A DNA stretch of 64,000 nt from Alphaproteobacteria bacterium LSUCC0396 (GTDB taxonomy: Bacteria > Pseudomonadota > Alphaproteobacteria > Puniceispirillales > Puniceispirillaceae): contig CP166131.1 in the NCBI GenBank assembly GCA_041228345.1, forward strand, positions 1,791,001 to 1,855,000. The letters are read 5' to 3'. The translations under genes and the position numbers were made by a program. Below the pieces are notes generated by a model, which saw nothing but the letters and a program-made list of their open reading frames with translations, searched no databases and was not told where the DNA came from. Shown here piece by piece: positions 15,234 to 23,991 of this stretch. Each line of letters begins with the position of its first letter. Within the stretch, counting starts at the first letter, position 1.

Positions 15234-16520
15234 CTAGACAGTTGTCTGCGGTTTGCCGACTTCTGCTTTGAAATCGTCGGCGCAGGCCTCGCTGAATGGC
15301 TGGTCCTTTGGCAGCACCTTTGCCACTGAGCGGACAAGGTGATGATTGGTGTCGCGGCCGGGCGGGGTGACGCCTTTTTCGGTTAAGGCATTTACCGCTT
15401 TGCGTAATTTATGGCGCGCCATAATGATGCCATTGTCGGTTGATACCAGATTTTCTTTGGTTCGGTCGACAATCGGGCCCATGCTTTCCTGCAAGCTGGC
15501 ATCCTGCATGGCAATGCCCCAGACACCGGAATAAAGCTCGCCGCGTTTCTGTGCGTCGCGATCCATGAGATAGTCATTATCTTTGTTCTGCAACGGGCGG
15601 AACGTTCCTGGCACATATTGGTTATGAACGCCGTTGCCTTCGATCATATATTGACGCTCTTGATCGGTAAGGGCGCGGGTCGGATGATAATCGTAACTCC
15701 ATGCCCAGCAATTTTCATCATCAATCGGAATCCAGAAGTGACCATGAACAGGGTGATCACCACGCGGTGGAATCATTGTAAAGCTTGGCATTACCCATTG
15801 TGTGATGCGCCAGTAATAATGGCCTTCTTCGGCCATCCGGCGGGCACCGATATAAAGACCGCCTTCTGAATCGACAACTTCAAAGACTGGCTTTTTATCA
15901 TTGAAATTATATTTGTTGCCAGCTGCACCTTTAAATAACGGATCAGATTTTAGACCTCCTGAATGCAGGAAAGACACATGACTGGAGTCAATGCCGCCTT
16001 CCATTGCCTGCAGCCAATTGCTTTCCTGCCAGCGCTTTGAGCTGTAGGTCTGTTCAGCTGGAACCGTGGCAAATTCCCATTTCGGCAGTTCTGGAACATT
16101 GTCCTTATCGCCCATATGCGTCCAGAGAATGTCGCCAAGCTTGATCAGCGGATAGGCAGATAATTTGATCTTTTCACAAAAGCCGCTTTCCTCAGGCTCG
16201 GACGGCACCTCGATGCAATTGCCGTTTACGTCATATTTCCAGCCATGATACGGGCAGCGGATGCCGCCTTCCTCATTACGACCAAACCATAAAGAGACGC
16301 CGCGATGCGCACAGAATTCATCGATCAGCCCGTATTCGCCGTTGCTGTCCCGAAAAGCAAGCAAACGCTCGCCAAGAAGTTTGACACGCACTGGCGCACA
16401 ATCATCTTCGGGCAGTTCAGATGCGAGCAACGCCGGAATCCAATATTGGCGGAATAAATCGCCCATCGGCGTGCCTGCGTTGGTCTGGGTCAGCAGGTCG
16501 TTAATTTCTTTTCTAAGCAT
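15234..16520 (-). CDS. Rieske-type aromatic ring-hydroxylating oxygenase, large subunit
   Basis: A 428-residue protein resembling phthalate 4,5-dioxygenase or vanillate-type oxygenases. The Rieske centre ligands are CAHRG (residue about 69) and CPYHGW (about 88). The mononuclear iron site is seen in EGGIDSSHVSFLH, the D-x2-H-x4-H motif. It would hydroxylate or demethylate an aromatic acid using electrons from a reductase; such a reductase is encoded at 19731. The start is ATG 16520 with TTGGAGA upstream; the longer frame begins with a TTG. It lies between a double-cupin gene and metal-transport genes in one operon. Confidence 0.88.
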   Translation of the reverse strand: MLRKEINDLLTQTNAGTPMGDLFRQYWIPALLASELPEDDCAPVRVKLLGERLLAFRDSNGEYGLIDEFCAHRGVSLWFGRNEEGGIRCPYHGWKYDVNGNCIEVPSEPEESGFCEKIKLSAYPLIKLGDILWTHMGDKDNVPELPKWEFATVPAEQTYSSKRWQESNWLQAMEGGIDSSHVSFLHSGGLKSDPLFKGAAGNKYNFNDKKPVFEVVDSEGGLYIGARRMAEEGHYYWRITQWVMPSFTMIPPRGDHPVHGHFWIPIDDENCWAWSYDYHPTRALTDQERQYMIEGNGVHNQYVPGTFRPLQNKDNDYLMDRDAQKRGELYSGVWGIAMQDASLQESMGPIVDRTKENLVSTDNGIIMARHKLRKAVNALTEKGVTPPGRDTNHHLVRSVAKVLPKDQPFSEACADDFKAEVGKPQTTV

Positions 16521-16598
16521 CGGTATAATCTCCAAAAACAAACAAGTCTTGTTTCATCCAAATACGATTAAATGATCGTTATGGAAATCACGTTAGAC

Positions 16599-17714
16599 CT
16601 AGCGCTTGGGCGGAAGGTCGGGTAGTTCCGCATCATACGCGGATTGCATATTTGCAGCTATTCCGTTCTTTGCCAAGGCATCCGCAAACATCGTTCGCAC
16701 TTCCTGACTTTCATCGGCATAATCGATCTGGTCGCCGCCAATTCGCTGAGAAATCCAAGCTTTTGGCACGCCCTGCGCATTGCGGATGGCGACGCCTTCA
16801 TATTTGAAGGCTAAATATCGCGCCGGTGTTGTGCCGGTGTTGAAATGCTGATGATACCACATATTGGGCGGCACAATCATGCTGCCAACTTCCCACTCAT
16901 ACCGGGTTGGCTCTTCGCCTTCAGGCCACATCAGACTATAGCCCTCGCCGGACAGAATGATCACATGCGCACCCGGCCCATGACGGTGACATTTTTTATA
17001 GGTGCCAATTGGGAACTGGCTGATATGGCTGTTCATCGAACATTTTGCCAATTGAAAACGGATATGCCCGCCGCCAGCACCGCGCTCTTTGGCTTCGATG
17101 AGCGGTAAATTCACCGCATCGGCGACAAAGTTAGTCTCCATCAACAGACCCTTTTGCTCGCCCTGATCAGCGAAATAATCAGGTTCGCCGGAAAAGCGGC
17201 CAAGGAAGTCATGCTGGGTTCCAAAAATAAATTCCGGATCTTCGAACACATTCATTAAAGGCGGCATGTTGGTGACTGACACATAGCGCGCAGGCTCGGT
17301 GCCGGATCCATTGAAATGCTGATGATTGGCGTTCAGCGGGATGCCAAAAATGGCGCCGGGGCCCCACTCAAACGAGGCTTTATCGCCGCGATCGTTCCAG
17401 ACCGTTGTCGAGCCGCGTCCGGAAAGAATTAAAATTGTTTCTTCAAAAAGCTGGCGCTGGGGCACGAGCTTGCCGCCAGCCGGAATTTCCATGACATAGC
17501 AGTCATTCGTCGTGCGCGATGCGTCATGGTTGATAAAGACTGCATTGCCGCCGCGCCGCGCCCATGGCTTTAACGCGACATGATTAAGATTGCGAACATA
17601 TAACCCATCGACAATATCAAGGCCTTCATTAGCGATAAACCGCGTGTAAGTGGTTTCTTTTTCGGTACGGAATTTATCGGCTAGCTTGTCCGAAACGATC
17701 GCATTTTTTATCAT
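16599..17714 (-). CDS. Double-cupin protein (gentisate 1,2-dioxygenase-like), copy 1
   Basis: A 371-residue protein with two cupin halves. The N-terminal half has QRQLFEETILILSGRGSTTVW and PLNANHQHFNGSG; the C-terminal half has YKKCHRHGPGAHVIILSGEGYSLMWPEG and NMWYHQHFNTG. This resembles gentisate or hydroxynaphthoate dioxygenases, which use Fe(II) in one half. It is a paralogue of 32228-33436. It sits divergently from an EutA-family gene, and the second copy also neighbours an EutA gene. The start ATG 17714 follows GAGG; upstream Met codons are less likely. It heads the operon running down to 12311. Confidence 0.8.
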   Translation of the reverse strand: MIKNAIVSDKLADKFRTEKETTYTRFIANEGLDIVDGLYVRNLNHVALKPWARRGGNAVFINHDASRTTNDCYVMEIPAGGKLVPQRQLFEETILILSGRGSTTVWNDRGDKASFEWGPGAIFGIPLNANHQHFNGSGTEPARYVSVTNMPPLMNVFEDPEFIFGTQHDFLGRFSGEPDYFADQGEQKGLLMETNFVADAVNLPLIEAKERGAGGGHIRFQLAKCSMNSHISQFPIGTYKKCHRHGPGAHVIILSGEGYSLMWPEGEEPTRYEWEVGSMIVPPNMWYHQHFNTGTTPARYLAFKYEGVAIRNAQGVPKAWISQRIGGDQIDYADESQEVRTMFADALAKNGIAANMQSAYDAELPDLPPKR

Positions 17715-17808
17715 TGATGGGCCTCGATTTATAGGTTTGGGCAGCTGGTTCAACTGGCGCTTGTCCAGCATGATTGGGCTGCTTTTATCTTGGAACGACT
17801 GTTATACT

Positions 17809-17863
17809 ATGTTAGAAGTTTCCACCTAGTATGTCAATGGAACATTGGTCTGTATAGCGGAAC
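17809..17863 (-). promoter_or_regulatory. Operator-promoter for the double-cupin/Rieske operon (minus strand)
   Basis: On the minus strand, the degenerate dyad GTTCCGCTATACAGACC (17863-17847) is followed after 9 bp by a perfect TTGACA (17837-17832), a 17-bp spacer and TAACAT (17814-17809). The geometry is the same as at 5671 and 8008, although the second half-site is weak. The divergent EutA gene starts at 17877, so the site may serve both directions. Confidence 0.55.
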
Positions 17864-17876
17864 GAAAGGCAATTCG

Positions 17877-19619
17877 ATGTCGCAGAAAAAACCTGATAAT
17901 TCGCCTGCCTCGCATACAGTTGCGGACCATGCTTTTGGTGATTTTTTCCCGCATGAACATGACGGCGATGCTGATCACGACCATGATGATATTGATCCGG
18001 GCCCGCTTGAGGATAACCCGATATGGCAGCGCGATAATGTGACGCTTAGCACGGTTGGTGTTGATATTGGGTCATCTGGCACACAAGTTATCTTTTCGCA
18101 GATTCATTTACAGCGGCTGAATGATTCGCTTGCCAGCCGCTATGTGATTGTCGATCGGGTCACTGATTTTGAATCTCCGGTCAGCTTTACCCCGTTCATC
18201 GATCAAAAAACCATTGATGCGGTTGCCTTGGGACGGATCATTGATGCCGCATATGCCGAGGCGGGTATCCTGCCGCGACAGATTGATATTGGTGTGGTGA
18301 TTCTGACCGGTGAGGCGTTACGCCGTGATAATGCGGCGGCGGTCGCCGAGGTTATTGCTGAAAAGGGCGGTGAGTTTGTTACCGCAACCGCTGGTAACCA
18401 TATGGAGGCAATGTTGGCCGCCTTTGGTTCGGGTGCAGCCAAGGCCAGCCATGATCAGGAAAACCGTATTTTGAATATTGATATCGGCGGTGGCACGACC
18501 AAATTGGCATTGCTGGATCACGGGAAAATTGTCTGGACGGCGGCGTTGGATATTGGCGGGCGGCTGATTGCCATTGATGATGGTAAGATCGTGCGGCTGG
18601 ATGCGGCGGGTCGGCTTCATGCCAAAACCGCTGGTCATGATTTTGAGCTTGGCCAATCCGTTGCGGCTGAAACAATGGATCAGATTGCTGCTGGCATGGC
18701 GCGTGCTCTGGTCAATGCGCTGGGTGGTATGATGACGGATGAAGTGGCGGCATTGTTCCTGACCGATTTGCCAGATGATCTGACCGATATTCAGGCGGTA
18801 ATGTTTTCCGGCGGGGTTGCTGAATATGTTTATCAGCGTGAGACACAAAATTTTGGTGATCTCGGGTTTTATCTTGGCAAACATCTTGGCGATCTTGCCG
18901 CTGCTGGTGCGTTTCCGGCGCCACTGCTGCCGGCAGTCGCCGGTATTCGAGCAACAGCGCTTGGCGCCTCGGAATATTCGGTTCAGCTAAGCGGCCAGAC
19001 TGGCACGATCAGCGCCCCGGGCAAAGTGTTGCCGCGCCGCAATATGCAGGTGCTAAAGCCAAATATTGATTTTACCAGCGACCCGTCAGCCGACGAGATT
19101 GCCGCCGCGATTCGCGCGCATTTTGTCGCCTTCGACCTTGATATTAATCTGGCAGAAACGGCGCTTGCTTTCGATTGGCGGGGCAGCCCTGATTATCAGC
19201 GCATTCGGGCGCTGGCTGATGGTATTCATGATGCTTTGTCCAGCTATCTTGGCGGTGGCGGCATTCTTTATGTGATGCTGGATGGGGACATTGCCTATAC
19301 GCTTGGCGGTATCTTGCAGAATGAATTGCAGATCAGCAACGATATGCTGGTCATTGACGGAATTATCCTTCGCGATTTTGATTATATCGATCTTGGCAAA
19401 ATTCGGTTGCCGTCATTTACCGTGCCGCTGACCGTAAAGTCACTGCTGTTCCGTGAGGAACCGGGCGCAAGCAAAACTGACCGAATTTTTGCCAGCGGCG
19501 ATGAGGCCGGCCGCCAGCATCATCAAAAACACGCGCATGGCCAGCACCACCACCATGCCCATGCCCATGACCATGCTCATCACCATCACAGTCATAAGCA
19601 TGATGGGCATGATGATTAG
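17877..19619 (+). CDS. eutA: EutA-family reactivating ATPase with His-rich ends, copy 1
   Basis: The 580-residue protein matches EutA, the Hsp70/actin-fold ATPase that reactivates B12-dependent ethanolamine ammonia-lyase. Landmarks are VGVDIGSSGTQVIFS (phosphate 1, about residue 60), LNIDIGGGTTKLAL (phosphate 2, about 200), MFSGGVAEYVY (adenosine loop) and the family end DYIDLGKIRLPSF...VKSLLF. Unlike classical EutA it has a His/Asp-rich N-terminus (HEHDGDADHDHDD) and a C-terminal tail of about 40 residues containing over 20 His. No EutB, EutC or other B12 enzyme is in the window. The partner here is therefore unknown; the neighbouring cupin or Rieske enzymes are candidates. The start is ATG 17877 after GAAAGG. 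Confidence 0.82.
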   Translation: MSQKKPDNSPASHTVADHAFGDFFPHEHDGDADHDHDDIDPGPLEDNPIWQRDNVTLSTVGVDIGSSGTQVIFSQIHLQRLNDSLASRYVIVDRVTDFESPVSFTPFIDQKTIDAVALGRIIDAAYAEAGILPRQIDIGVVILTGEALRRDNAAAVAEVIAEKGGEFVTATAGNHMEAMLAAFGSGAAKASHDQENRILNIDIGGGTTKLALLDHGKIVWTAALDIGGRLIAIDDGKIVRLDAAGRLHAKTAGHDFELGQSVAAETMDQIAAGMARALVNALGGMMTDEVAALFLTDLPDDLTDIQAVMFSGGVAEYVYQRETQNFGDLGFYLGKHLGDLAAAGAFPAPLLPAVAGIRATALGASEYSVQLSGQTGTISAPGKVLPRRNMQVLKPNIDFTSDPSADEIAAAIRAHFVAFDLDINLAETALAFDWRGSPDYQRIRALADGIHDALSSYLGGGGILYVMLDGDIAYTLGGILQNELQISNDMLVIDGIILRDFDYIDLGKIRLPSFTVPLTVKSLLFREEPGASKTDRIFASGDEAGRQHHQKHAHGQHHHHAHAHDHAHHHHSHKHDGHDD

Positions 19620-19730
19620 ATCTGGCTATTATGCGAGGCCGATATTCGCCGTTGCGCGACATCTGCCATATCTCAAGCCTGTCAGGTTTTAGCCCCTAAA
19701 TTTCCAGCTTGTTCGATTAAAGAGTGTAAT

Positions 19731-20726
19731 ATGCATAAAATTAAAATTGCCGGAAGTGATGATGAATTTATCTGTATGCCAGATGATACGATTTTGCGCG
19801 CGGCGTTGCGGGCCGGTCATGCGATGCCCTATTCTTGCAATGTTGGCTCTTGCGGTAATTGCCGGTTTGAGCTGGCTGAAGGCACTGTTCATCACGCCAG
19901 AGAGGATTCGCCAGCATGGGGTGAGCGTGATCTAAAGCGGAACCGGTGGCTTGGCTGTCAGGCACGGCCCGAGACTGATTGCGTGATTAAATTTCGCAGC
20001 GATGCCAAATACCAGCCGCCATTTGTGCCATCACGGCAATCTGCCAAATTGGTTTCAAAACAGTCGATCACGCATGATATTGCCGAATTCACCTTTACAT
20101 TGGCGGCACCTGCCGGGTTCCGTCCGGGGCAATATGCGCTTGTTGAGATTGATGGAATTGACGGAGGGCGCGCCTATTCGATGAGCAATCTGGGTGGCAC
20201 CGATCAATGGCAGTTCCAAATCAAGAAAGTACCGGGTGGTGCGGTGACGTCGCATTTGTTTGATGCGATTGAGATTGGTGATACCATCACTATCGATGGA
20301 CCTTATGGTAGCGCCTATTTACAAGAAAATAGCCCGCGCAACCTGCTTTTGATTGCTGGTGGCTCGGGGCTATCGCCGATGGTCTCGATCATCCGCGGCG
20401 CGGCGGCGGCTGGGCTTTTGGATGGGCGGCAGGTCAATTTCTTTTATGGTGGGCGCAATCAGGACGATATCCCCGCTGGCGCATTGATTGATGAAATAAC
20501 CGGCCTTGGCACGAATGTAGATGTGCAGATTGTCCTGTCTGAAGATGCGAGTGGCACCTATCAAGGTGGGTTTGTGCATGATGCAGCATGGGCAAAGATT
20601 GGTGATGCAATCAGCGATTATGATCTCTATTTTGCGGGTCCGGCGGTAATGGCGGCAGCAATTCAAAAACGCGCCTATGAAACTGGATTGGCGCAGGATC
20701 AGATGTTTTTTGACGAGTTTTATTGA
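19731..20726 (+). CDS. Oxygenase reductase: 2Fe-2S ferredoxin + FAD/NAD(P)H domains
   Basis: A 331-residue electron-transfer protein. The N-terminal plant-type ferredoxin has C-x4-C-x2-C (CNVGSCGNC, about 36-44) and a distant Cys in LGCQA. An FAD-binding barrel with FRPGQYALVEI and RAYSMSN follows, then an NAD(P) domain with IAGGSGLSPMVSIIR and ending YFAGPAVM...FFDEFY. It would pass electrons from NAD(P)H to the Rieske oxygenase at 15234-16520, which otherwise lacks a reductase, or through the ferredoxin at 29325. It lies 111 bp after the EutA gene. Confidence 0.9.
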   Translation: MHKIKIAGSDDEFICMPDDTILRAALRAGHAMPYSCNVGSCGNCRFELAEGTVHHAREDSPAWGERDLKRNRWLGCQARPETDCVIKFRSDAKYQPPFVPSRQSAKLVSKQSITHDIAEFTFTLAAPAGFRPGQYALVEIDGIDGGRAYSMSNLGGTDQWQFQIKKVPGGAVTSHLFDAIEIGDTITIDGPYGSAYLQENSPRNLLLIAGGSGLSPMVSIIRGAAAAGLLDGRQVNFFYGGRNQDDIPAGALIDEITGLGTNVDVQIVLSEDASGTYQGGFVHDAAWAKIGDAISDYDLYFAGPAVMAAAIQKRAYETGLAQDQMFFDEFY

Positions 20727-20818
20727 TACCATTTGCCGTCACGGTGCCAGCAAAATGTTTCGGCTGGACGTATCGCGGCGAATCCCAGCAGCATTGATAA
20801 CCAAAGAGGGTAAAACAA

Positions 20819-21640
20819 ATGGGTGACAAGGTCAGTTTAGCGTCGCTGGCAGCGATGAAGGCAAGAGGCGAGAAAATTGTCGGCATGGTTGTATGGGACA
20901 CCCATATGGCCAAGATCGTTGATCGCATCGGTGTCGAAATTGCGTCGGTGGGCGATACGGTTGGACATAATCTATGGGGCCAGGCGAACCCGCTTGAAAT
21001 AACCATGGATCAGATGATGCCGGTTTGTCAGGCGGTGCGCCGCGGGGTCAAGAATGCGCTGGTCAGTGCGGATTTCCCCTTTGGCCCATTACAGGCTGGC
21101 CCGCAACAGGCGGTGGATGCGGCAATCCGTATGGTTAAGGAAGCCGGCGTCGATATGATCAAGCTGGATGGCGCTGCCGAGGCGCCTGAAGGGGTCGAAG
21201 CGTTGGTCAAGGCAGGTATTCCTGTTTGGGCGCAATTTGGTGTTACGCCGCAAACCGCGCTGGCTTATGGTATGGAATATAAATCTATGAATACCGCCGA
21301 TGCGGTGGTGCCAGATGAAATGGTTGACACGTTGATCCGTCAGGCAAAAATGCTGGAAGATGCCGGGGCATCATTGCTGGATTTCACCAATTCAGGGCCG
21401 ATCGTCGGACCAGCGGTCGTCGAGGCTGTCACGATACCGGTGATTGGTGGTTTTGGGGGCGGTCCATGGCTTGATGGACGGGTGCGGATGGCGCATGCGG
21501 CGATTGGCTATAGCGCTGCGGCAGTCGATAGCGATGCGGAGAACTATGCCAATGTTGGCAAGATCGCCTTTGATGCGCTTAGCGAATGTGCGGCTGATAT
21601 CCGTGCCGGGAAACAAATCAAAGGCGCCACGAAGCGCTAG
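20819..21640 (+). CDS. PanB-like (ketopantoate hydroxymethyltransferase-family) enzyme
   Basis: The 273-residue sequence follows the PanB TIM-barrel: GDTVGHNLWG matches GDSLGMVVLG, VSADFPFG matches VVDLPFMS, GVTPQTA matches GLTPQS. The metal and base positions are altered: the Glu of KLEGG is Asp here (IKLDGAAE), and the Glu after the next strand becomes LLDFTNSG. A canonical panB occurs separately at 54826. This copy therefore probably catalyses a different aldol-type reaction linked to its oxygenase and hydrolase neighbours. It ends 12 bp before the hydrolase gene. Confidence 0.72.
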   Translation: MGDKVSLASLAAMKARGEKIVGMVVWDTHMAKIVDRIGVEIASVGDTVGHNLWGQANPLEITMDQMMPVCQAVRRGVKNALVSADFPFGPLQAGPQQAVDAAIRMVKEAGVDMIKLDGAAEAPEGVEALVKAGIPVWAQFGVTPQTALAYGMEYKSMNTADAVVPDEMVDTLIRQAKMLEDAGASLLDFTNSGPIVGPAVVEAVTIPVIGGFGGGPWLDGRVRMAHAAIGYSAAAVDSDAENYANVGKIAFDALSECAADIRAGKQIKGATKR

Positions 21641-21652
21641 GAGATAGAGCCG

Positions 21653-22501
21653 ATGGCGTTTGTCGATATTGATGGAATTCGCACGCATTACCAGATTGAA
21701 GGCAATGGCCCCGCTTTGCTGATGTTTGCGCCGGGCGGGTTTGATGCAACGATGGATAAATGGCGGCATTTTGGCGTTTATCAGCGGATAAATTTGTTGG
21801 GGCATCTTCCCGACCATTTTCAATGCATCCTCTTTGACCGGCGTGAAAATGGCGAGTCAGGTGGCCGTGTCGAGGCAATTGGCTGGTCAGATTTTGTTGG
21901 TCAGGCGGTTGGCTTGCTTGATCATCTGGGGGTTGAGGCTGCGCATCTTATGGGTGGATGTATGGGCTGCTCGCCGGTTCTGGCGATGGCGGCGCATTAT
22001 CCAGAACGGGTGCGCTCAATGGTTCATTATTGGCCGGTTGGCGGGGCGCGATACCGGATTAACGCACATCAACGTTTTGCCGCCCATGCTGATTATGTGG
22101 CCGCGAACGGCCTTGGCGGTATTGTATCACTTGTGCAAAGCCATGATAAAAATTTTTCGCAAGATCCTGCTGGTGGGCCGTGGAATAATGTGATCCGCAA
22201 GGATAAAGATTTTGCCGCGCATTATGCGGCAATGGATCAGACGCAGTATCTGGAAATTTTGCGGCAGATGGTTGGCGGCTTATTTGACCGTGATACCGCG
22301 CCGGGTGCAACGGCCGAGGATTTGCTGTCCCTTCACATTCCCAGCCTGATCGTACCGGGCAAGGATGCCGCCCATGCCACATCGGCGGCGCGCTATCTTG
22401 AAGAGGTGCTGGAGGGATCGGACTATTGGGATCTTCCGCCTGATGCCCAGACCGAGCAAAATGTACCAGAACGAGTTCTGGCGTTTTTGCGCTCGGTCTA
22501 G
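21653..22501 (+). CDS. Alpha/beta-fold hydrolase with apparent cysteine nucleophile
   Basis: A 282-residue alpha/beta hydrolase. The oxyanion region is FAPGGFDATMDKW, the strand motif DRRENGESGG follows, and the nucleophile elbow reads LMGGCMGCSP, where the usual Ser of G-x-S-x-G is Cys. Candidate acid and His residues are in LIVPGKDAAHAT. A Cys nucleophile is known in dienelactone hydrolase, so a ring-fission product or lactone is a plausible substrate, but this is inference. It is probably co-transcribed with the PanB-like gene (GGAGATAGAG ribosome site). Confidence 0.75.
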   Translation: MAFVDIDGIRTHYQIEGNGPALLMFAPGGFDATMDKWRHFGVYQRINLLGHLPDHFQCILFDRRENGESGGRVEAIGWSDFVGQAVGLLDHLGVEAAHLMGGCMGCSPVLAMAAHYPERVRSMVHYWPVGGARYRINAHQRFAAHADYVAANGLGGIVSLVQSHDKNFSQDPAGGPWNNVIRKDKDFAAHYAAMDQTQYLEILRQMVGGLFDRDTAPGATAEDLLSLHIPSLIVPGKDAAHATSAARYLEEVLEGSDYWDLPPDAQTEQNVPERVLAFLRSV

Positions 22502-22523
22502 AAAAATTATGGCCTGATTTCCG

Positions 22524-23468
22524 CTAGCCGTTCAAATCGCGGCAGGCCGGCGCAAACAGCGAGTCAATCTCGACTGGCTTGGTGATGATATTCTGATCGC
22601 GCGCATGCTTTACCAGCGTTTCCAGAACCAGCCGGTTTGACTCGATACCATAAGGCAGCGGGTCGCCAAGGATTGGGTCAACCGCAGCGTGAATCTGTTC
22701 AATCTTGGTTGGTGCGGCAATGTCACCATTGCGCAGCGTTTCCAAATAAAGCTGTTTTGAGCGCACAAAGAGATCAAATAGCTCGGCCGCAATATCCGGA
22801 TTTTGTTCCAGCACATCGTCGCGCACCACCATCAGATGGTTAATCGGATAGATGCCCTGATCACGAACGGCGGCCACCGCAGCGTCAAAGGGCTGGTCGA
22901 TGAGCGTCCGGATATTTTCATGTTCAACCGCTACCCCGATCGCCGCGTCAAGCTCGCCTGAAATCAACATGGCTTCCATATCTTTGCCATCTTCAATCGG
23001 CACAACATTTGCCGGTGGCTGATAATCGGCAACATGCTCATCACCCGACAGTACCCATGTGATTTTATTCAAATCGACGCCATGTTCGGATTGCAAAAAG
23101 CCGCGCGCCCAAACGCCGGTGGTAACGGTATAGCCGCGATTAACGCCAACCCGGCGGCCCATCAAATCCTGTGGTGTCTTGATGCCGGAATTCACATTAT
23201 AGCGGATTGCCTTATGGTGAAAATCGCGAACTAGAAAAATTGGCAAGGCGGTAAATTTCACACCATGTTCACGTGCGCATAGATAGGTGGTTGCCGCCAT
23301 TTCACTGATATCGAATTCGAGATTACGCACCATTTTACGAAAGCCATGAACAAGTACCGGCATATCAATAAATTCGAGGTCAAAGCCATTGGGTTTGACG
23401 ATGCCTTCCTTTAATGCGTGATTATTGCCTTGGGTACGGGTAACAGTTGTGTAGACAGGACGGGACAT
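22524..23468 (-). CDS. 4,5-dihydroxyphthalate decarboxylase-like protein, paralogue 1
   Basis: A 314-residue protein of the Pht5/NMT1-like periplasmic-binding fold. Typical segments are FDISEMAATTYLCARE, LMGRRVGVNRGYTVTTGVWARG and DPLPYGIESNRLVLETLV. It has no signal peptide, so it should be cytoplasmic, which favours the decarboxylase role over a solute receptor. Two paralogues occur at 45528 and 49706. The start is ATG 23468 with GGAG upstream. It follows the small gene at 23508 in the same operon. Confidence 0.7.
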   Translation of the reverse strand: MSRPVYTTVTRTQGNNHALKEGIVKPNGFDLEFIDMPVLVHGFRKMVRNLEFDISEMAATTYLCAREHGVKFTALPIFLVRDFHHKAIRYNVNSGIKTPQDLMGRRVGVNRGYTVTTGVWARGFLQSEHGVDLNKITWVLSGDEHVADYQPPANVVPIEDGKDMEAMLISGELDAAIGVAVEHENIRTLIDQPFDAAVAAVRDQGIYPINHLMVVRDDVLEQNPDIAAELFDLFVRSKQLYLETLRNGDIAAPTKIEQIHAAVDPILGDPLPYGIESNRLVLETLVKHARDQNIITKPVEIDSLFAPACRDLNG

Positions 23469-23507
23469 CTTCAAAACTCCATTTTCAGTGGCTCTAATTG
23501 GGGGTCG

Positions 23508-23816
23508 TTAACAACAATCTGGGTCGCCATCATCAATAAAGGCGGATAATAACCAGCCAACGGGCAAATCACTTTCATTGATTTCGGCGGCCGGTTTGAA
23601 CATCTGTAACTTATAGCGATTGACGATATTGGTTGCCGGATCGTGCCGCCAAAACAGGATTTGGGTTTCTAAATCAGGAAAGCCAGGCAGCCATCCCCGA
23701 CGTTCACTGACCAGCACAATATTATCGCTTTCGAGGCTGAAATGGCCGCGGATACAGCGTTCAACCTTTTCCAGCGACTGACCGTCAGTTTTATGATTCA
23801 GGCGCAGTCCGAACAT
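23508..23816 (-). CDS. Small hypothetical protein ending in vicinal cysteines
   Basis: The protein has 102 residues and an unknown family. It is soluble, with RCIRGHFSLESDNIVLVSERRG, LPGFPDLETQILFWRH and the terminal DDGDPDCC. The two C-terminal cysteines could bind a metal or form a redox pair. A perfect TATAAT (minus strand 23827-23822) ends only 5 bp before the ATG, so the message would be nearly leaderless. It is divergent from the zinc dehydrogenase and shares the dyad at 23858 with it. Confidence 0.55.
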   Translation of the reverse strand: MFGLRLNHKTDGQSLEKVERCIRGHFSLESDNIVLVSERRGWLPGFPDLETQILFWRHDPATNIVNRYKLQMFKPAAEINESDLPVGWLLSAFIDDGDPDCC

Positions 23817-23857
23817 GCGTCATTATAGCAGCCTATGGATAAATGTCGCTAGTGTTT

Positions 23858-23874
23858 GTTCTTTTATTCGGAAC
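23858..23874. promoter_or_regulatory. Dyad operator between divergent operons
   Basis: GTTCTTTTATTCGGAAC matches the GTTCC-N7-GGAAC pattern. On the plus strand TTGAAA (23882-23887) lies 7 bp after it, then 17 bp and TAGGTT. On the minus strand a poor -35 (AGCGAC) lies 7 bp after it and then a perfect TATAAT. A second, overlapping-phase site GTTCTTGAAAAAGGAAT is at 23878-23894. Weak -35 boxes next to a dyad suggest activation. Confidence 0.55.
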
Positions 23875-23991
23875 TATGTTCTTGAAAAAGGAATGGTGCA
23901 TTGATAGGTTTTTATGATGTTTTCTTGACCGGTTGCGGGCAATTCAAAATTGTCAGCCGGTCATCTCATTTGTTACCAAGGAGACCTTGCG

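Noticed and set aside
18318-18884. Antisense 188-residue frame inside the first EutA gene
   Set aside because: Shadow of the EutA reading frame; no start signal or recognisable domain.
22524-23468. Periplasmic solute-binding protein of an ABC transporter
   Set aside because: The fold matches, but there is no signal peptide and no ABC permease or ATPase gene nearby; a Pht5-like decarboxylase fits better.
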